Origin: Actinomycetes bacterium
GTDB taxonomy: Bacteria > Actinomycetota > Acidimicrobiia > Acidimicrobiales > Bog-793
Direction of reading: 5' to 3'
Assembly: GCA_021809425.1 (NCBI GenBank)
Contig: JAKBAA010000036.1
Span: 1-33,632, forward strand
Length of the DNA stretch: 33,632 nt
The notes under the pieces are model-generated. The model had not been told where the DNA came from, did not search any database, and saw nothing but the letters and a program-made list of their open reading frames with translations. The translations under genes and the position numbers were made by a program. Below are positions 30,945-33,632 of this stretch, piece by piece. The number at the start of each line of letters is the position of its first letter. Positions within the stretch are counted from its first letter, which is position 1.

Positions 30945-31245
30945 CTCGGCCCCATCGCCCACGCTCCCGACCCCCGGACCGCACCGTCGGGCCTTGCTGG
31001 GGGAAGAGCGGTAGACATCGTGTCGGCGAGGCGGACGCGGCCCAGGGCGAACCGAGGGGGCAGCGACCGCACGCAGCGGTTCGTGTGGAGCGCGCTAAGC
31101 CCGGCATCGAACACTAGGAGGCGCGTCCTGGACTGCCGCTTTGGAGCAAGTGGCGCGACGCCGAGAGCGGTGCCATGGCGCGGCGGCGTACGGCCGCCAT
31201 GCGATCCGCCTCGAACTCCTCGGCGGCGCAGAGGCAGGAGCCCTT
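30945..31245 (-). pseudogene. Remnant of an M56 metallopeptidase gene (3' part)
   Basis: Read on the minus strand, EEFEADRMAA, then PLSASRHLLQSGSPGRAS and a stop, match EEVEADRLAA and PLLSALHSLLESGAPRAP of the intact M56 protein. After a frame change the match resumes as RFALGRVRLADT against RLALGRLRLAAT. The HExxH half is missing: homology begins directly after the end of the small secreted-protein gene. DNA similarity runs on into the operator spacer at 30883-30925. This is a truncated, frameshifted duplicate of the 3' end of the gene at 31756-32694 together with its downstream spacer. Confidence 0.75.
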
Positions 31246-31255
31246 CCTGAGCCCG

Positions 31256-31654
31256 CTACACCCGCGTGCACGGCTCTCCAGCTATCCCATACCACGAGCT
31301 GCACAGCGTTGTTCCCGAGGGAAACGTCCCGGGGTTGCTCCAGTTCGCAGAGGCCTCCTGTCCCGCTGACAGGCACGTGCTCCCGCTCTCGGCGATGAGG
31401 GTGCCGTCCTCGTAGTAGCGGGCGTATGTGCACACCGCCGAGGGCGCGGTCGTCGCGCTGTACCAGTCGCTCACGGTCCCGCCGGAGTTGTCGATGACCT
31501 GGCAGGTGTTGCCTGCGCAGTTCGTCTGCGCGAGGACCCGCATCGGCTTTGCCGCCGTGGTGGCGCCAGCGTCCGGGACGCCGAGGAGCACGGCACCGCC
31601 GAGGCCCCAGGCGATCAGCGCGGAAAGAAGGACAGGTGCAAGGACACGACGCAT
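31256..31654 (-). CDS. Small secreted six-cysteine protein
   Basis: A 132-residue protein with a signal peptide (MRRVLAPVLLSALIAWGLGG, Ala-rich cut region near residue 30-35) and a mature part of about 95 residues with six cysteines (NCAGNTC, AVCTY, STCLS, TLCSS, EPCTR), enough for three disulfides. GAGGTGA lies seven bases before the ATG. A TAGTAT -10 box sits at 31702-31697 on the minus strand, inside or next to an operator-like palindrome, so the gene has its own promoter after the wbl-blaI-M56 operon. No known family was recognised. It may be an extracellular effector or sensor of the BlaI/M56 system. Confidence 0.7.
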   Translation of the reverse strand: MRRVLAPVLLSALIAWGLGGAVLLGVPDAGATTAAKPMRVLAQTNCAGNTCQVIDNSGGTVSDWYSATTAPSAVCTYARYYEDGTLIAESGSTCLSAGQEASANWSNPGTFPSGTTLCSSWYGIAGEPCTRV

Positions 31655-31698
31655 ACGCAGCTCACCTCGATGCGGCCGTCGTGGACCGACAGGAAGAT

Positions 31699-31714
31699 AC
31701 TATGCTCCCGTAGT
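31699..31714. promoter_or_regulatory. BlaI-type operator 1 before the six-cysteine protein gene
   Basis: ACTATGCTCCCGTAGT matches 14 of 16 bases of the minus-strand element at the wbl promoter (ACTATGCTTGCGTAGT at 33463-33448). The outer ACTA/TAGT arms form a dyad, as in BlaI/MecI operators. It overlaps the -10 box (minus-strand TAGTAT, 31702-31697) of the gene starting at 31654. Confidence 0.65.
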
Positions 31715-31722
31715 CCTCGTCT

Positions 31723-31738
31723 ACTATGGCACCGTAAT
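31723..31738. promoter_or_regulatory. BlaI-type operator 2 before the six-cysteine protein gene
   Basis: ACTATGGCACCGTAAT is a second copy 24 bases from operator 1, forming a tandem pair. TACTATGGCACCGTA is symmetrical as TACnnTGnCAnnGTA. Tandem operators are common for BlaI-family repressors. Confidence 0.6.
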
Positions 31739-31755
31739 CAGTCGCCCCCGGATCG

Positions 31756-32694
31756 TCAAGGGGCCGGCGGCACGACTCCACTGCCGACGGTGCCGACGGG
31801 ACGGGCCCCGCCCGCGACCTGGTGGACCGGAAGCGGTTTCGGTCCGGTGACATCGGTCGGCACGGCGAGCCCGAGCCCGACGAGGAGGAGGGAGCTTGCG
31901 ATCGTGGCGGCGAGGCGCAGGCGGCCAAGTGCGAGGCGGGGTGGCCTGCCGTCGAGGGCGCCGATGCGCTCGGCGAGGGCCGTTCGGGCCGCCATGGAGC
32001 TGAGCGGCGCCCGGGGCGCTCCGCTCTCGAGCAGGCTGTGCAACGCTGAGAGGAGGGGAAGGACGCCGCAGCGCTCGGCCGCCAGGCGATCTGCCTCGAC
32101 CTCCTCACCGACGCGTGCGCTCGCCTCCAGATCCCTGAGGACCGGGGCGAAGAAGACCGCAGCGGTCGCGAGCGAGCCCGTGAGGACCCGGAGCGGGTCG
32201 TGCCGGCGCGCATGGACCGCCTCGTGGCAGAGCGCGGCATGAAGTGCCTCGCTCGTGAGGGCGGCCAGGAGCCCGCTCGAGACGACGACGACGGGCCGAA
32301 GGAGGCCGATCGTGAAGCAGTGGGGCTGCTCGAGCTCGACGACGACGAGGCGACGCGGACTGTCTCCTGGGGGCTGCGGGAGCGATCCGGCAAGACGCGG
32401 GAGGCGACGGAGCACGCGCTGGACCCGGTGGAGGCCGAAGAGCTGGCGGGCGAGCTCGACGACTGCCGCAAGCAGCGTCGCAGCAACGACCGCGCCGAGG
32501 AGAAGCGCGGCGAGCAGCGCGTGCCGCCCGATCAGGGGAGTGGGCTTGACACAGGCGGCCATCGAGGCGACCGGGATCTGGATCCCGTCGAGGTGGCACG
32601 GCAGCTCGACGAGAAGCGCGCGCCAGGCGAGCGCTGCCGCAGCGCCCTCGCCGGCGAGCGCGACCGCGACGAGGGCCCAGAAGCTACGTCGCAT
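31756..32694 (-). CDS. M56 family (BlaR1/MecR1-like) membrane metallopeptidase without sensor domain
   Basis: A 312-residue integral membrane protease: hydrophobic segments at about 5-28 and 58-83, the zinc motif H157-E-A-V-H161, a downstream third-ligand region EEVEADR (197-203), and a membrane segment near 265-285. In BlaR1/MecR1 this domain inactivates the BlaI/MecI repressor after a signal; those proteins are about twice as long and carry a beta-lactam-binding sensor, absent here. The signal must therefore come from elsewhere. The gene overlaps the end of blaI by 11 bases and is the last of the wbl-blaI-M56 operon. A decayed partial copy lies at 30945-31245. Confidence 0.85.
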   Translation of the reverse strand: MRRSFWALVAVALAGEGAAAALAWRALLVELPCHLDGIQIPVASMAACVKPTPLIGRHALLAALLLGAVVAATLLAAVVELARQLFGLHRVQRVLRRLPRLAGSLPQPPGDSPRRLVVVELEQPHCFTIGLLRPVVVVSSGLLAALTSEALHAALCHEAVHARRHDPLRVLTGSLATAAVFFAPVLRDLEASARVGEEVEADRLAAERCGVLPLLSALHSLLESGAPRAPLSSMAARTALAERIGALDGRPPRLALGRLRLAATIASSLLLVGLGLAVPTDVTGPKPLPVHQVAGGARPVGTVGSGVVPPAP

Positions 32695-33118
32695 CCTCGC
32701 GACGATGCTCGAGGAGCTTCTCGAGCGCGTCGAGGGTCTGCGGGTCGGCCTCGGCCTCCTCGAGCAGCCCGGCGATCGCCACGTTCGGGCCGTAGCGTCG
32801 AAGCAGCGCCGAGACCGCCTGTCGCCCGTGCCAGGCGACGAACTCCTTCTCGGGGACGACGGCGGTGTAGCGGAACGCCCGCCCGTCCGCCTCGTGGGTG
32901 GCGTAGCCCTTCGCGTCGAGGCGCCGGAGGATCGTGGCGACGGTCCGCTCGGAGAGCTGGCGCGCTCGCCGGTCGTTCACGAGGACGGTCGCATCCTCGA
33001 CCCGGCACCGGGGTGCTCGCCAGAGAACGGCCATCGTCTCGGCCTCGAGCGGGCTCAGCAGGTCCGCGGGCTTCGTCCCCACGCGCCGACGTGCCACCGT
33101 TCGACCCTTGCGCATCAT
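32684..33118 (-). CDS. blaI: BlaI/MecI family transcriptional repressor
   Basis: A 144-residue winged-helix repressor. DNA-binding part: LSPLEAETMAVLWRA, then RQLSERTVATILRRLDAKGYATHE (recognition helix and wing), followed by FRYTAVVPEKEFV; a helical dimerisation tail follows. ATG at 33118 overlaps the wbl stop (TGATG) and has AGGGG about eight bases upstream; an in-frame ATG at 33136 is possible. BlaI-type repressors bind ACTA/TACTA-like dyads and are released when a partner M56 protease acts. The operator-like repeats at 33448-33463 and 31699-31738 are its likely targets. Confidence 0.87.
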   Translation of the reverse strand: MMRKGRTVARRRVGTKPADLLSPLEAETMAVLWRAPRCRVEDATVLVNDRRARQLSERTVATILRRLDAKGYATHEADGRAFRYTAVVPEKEFVAWHGRQAVSALLRRYGPNVAIAGLLEEAEADPQTLDALEKLLEHRREDAT

Positions 33119-33372
33119 CACTGGCACCCCTGCCATCTCCACCCATCTGCCACGAAGGTCATGTCCACTTCCCGCCCCCGGACCACGCGGCGGCGCGCCC
33201 GCTCGGAGCGTCCACCCCACACGCCGTCCGCGATGCGGTTGTCGATCGCGAACTCCAGGCACTCCGCGCGCACCGGACAGCCGCGGCAGACCTGCTGCGC
33301 GAGCGCGACGCCTGCGCCGTCGTGGGGGAAGAACACCTCCGGTGCGCTGTCGCGGCACACGCCCTCTCGCAT
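33118..33372 (-). CDS. WhiB-like (Wbl) iron-sulfur transcription factor
   Basis: An 84-residue Wbl protein. The four [4Fe-4S] cysteines are C6, C29, C32 and C38 (CRGCPVRAEC), followed by the GVWGG turn at 50-54 and a basic C-terminus. Wbl proteins bind sigma factor/DNA and respond to redox, nitric oxide or cell-wall stress. The start is ATG at 33372; the frame is closed by a TGA 17 codons upstream with no other start. It is the first gene of an operon with blaI and the M56 peptidase, and its stop overlaps the blaI start. The promoter region contains the operator-like palindrome at 33448-33463. Confidence 0.86.
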   Translation of the reverse strand: MREGVCRDSAPEVFFPHDGAGVALAQQVCRGCPVRAECLEFAIDNRIADGVWGGRSERARRRVVRGREVDMTFVADGWRWQGCQ

Positions 33373-33447
33373 CCAGGCCAGGTGCTGCGGTGCTGTACGC
33401 CCGTACGCCGTAGCTGCTCACCCCTCCCGCGAGACGTGCCGAGATCA

Positions 33448-33463
33448 ACTACGCAAGCATAGT
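33448..33463. promoter_or_regulatory. BlaI-type operator at the wbl-blaI-M56 promoter
   Basis: Minus strand ACTATGCTTGCGTAGT: six of eight base pairs are symmetrical, with outer arms ACTA/TAGT. It includes TATGCT, a fair -10 box for the wbl operon, leaving a leader of about 80 bases. It is 14/16 identical to 31699-31714, consistent with autoregulation by BlaI. Confidence 0.65.
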
Positions 33464-33551
33464 GCACCCCGTACCCCACGGCGGTCTCGACGCCGGACGC
33501 AGCGCCGAGACGCCCGAGGCGAGGGGCGTCGACGAGGAGGAACCGGCTCGT

Positions 33552-33632
33552 ATGCTGTCCGCTCAGCTGTACTACTGGGTCGCCATTGAGCTGTCCACCG
33601 GGGTGCGGCGCCCGTGCCGTACGGGGCGGGCC
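33552..33632 (+). CDS. Possible start of a divergent gene (cut by window end)
   Basis: An ATG at 33552 opens a frame with no stop for the 27 codons left in the window (starting MLSAQLYYWVAIELSTG). GAGGAGG at 33534-33540 lies 11 bases upstream, slightly far but usable. No family can be assigned, and it may be chance. Confidence 0.3.
   Translation, partial: MLSAQLYYWVAIELSTGVRRPCRTGRA

Noticed and set aside
30611-31117. 168-codon plus-strand open frame
   Set aside because: It has no ribosome site and no recognisable motif, and it crosses the operator repeat and the M56 remnant, which explain the conserved sequence there.
33118-33448. BlaI as an N-terminally extended protein reading through the wbl region
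   Set aside because: The frame is open, but its translation there is low-complexity Arg/Gly, whereas the overlapping frame encodes a complete Wbl with all four cysteines and GVWGG.
32200-33462. 420-codon plus-strand open frame opposite blaI and M56
   Set aside because: The composition is low-complexity Arg/Asp/Gly; the minus strand encodes Wbl, BlaI and M56 with intact motifs.

Overview
The window comes from a very G+C-rich actinomycete. A WhiB-like regulator, mycofactocin genes, an actinobacterial-type SOS box, frequent GTG/TTG starts and TANNNT boxes a few bases before Shine-Dalgarno-less start codons all point to Actinomycetota. Acidimicrobiia is my best guess, by inference only. No rRNA, tRNA, CRISPR array or insertion sequence was seen.

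Bases 1-5061 (+) are the 3' part of a mycofactocin cluster: a FixC-like quinone oxidoreductase (cut by the window edge), a FixX ferredoxin, an ETF beta subunit, the peptidase MftE, an SDR dehydrogenase and the glycosyltransferase MftF, nearly all coupled by short overlaps. Together they suggest a cofactor, its dehydrogenase, and a route for electrons through ETF/FixCX to quinone. A convergent SDR-alcohol dehydrogenase pair follows (5018-6888, -). Bases 7338-12363 (+) hold a complete branched-chain-amino-acid-type ABC transporter (livK-H-M-G-F). Then come a quinone-oxidoreductase-like MDR enzyme (-), a flavin reductase (+) and glnD (-).

Bases 16552-19058 (+) are an imuA'-imuB mutasome pair behind a perfect 18-bp SOS palindrome. 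A HAD phosphatase and the N-terminal half of KdpD (-) follow. The kinase half of KdpD lies on the opposite strand and leads into kdpE, a tiny unnamed membrane-protein gene, kdpF, kdpA, kdpB, kdpC and an OB-fold gene (21037-28229, +). Four GTTGA repeats upstream of the structural genes are a candidate KdpE operator.

From about 28,320 the base composition becomes clearly richer in A+T and the gene content unfamiliar. An ECF sigma factor is followed by a one-pass membrane protein with a PASTA domain, which faces a secreted protein (29735-30598, -). These two share an extracellular segment of about 60 residues that I cannot assign to a named family. Next, on the minus strand, is a wbl-blaI-M56 peptidase operon followed by a small secreted six-cysteine protein. 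Near-identical 16-bp operator-like palindromes sit at the operon promoter and before the secreted gene. A decayed M56 copy with its downstream operator spacer lies before the other secreted gene, so part of this module was duplicated. These two linked regulatory/secretory modules are the best candidates for something undescribed.
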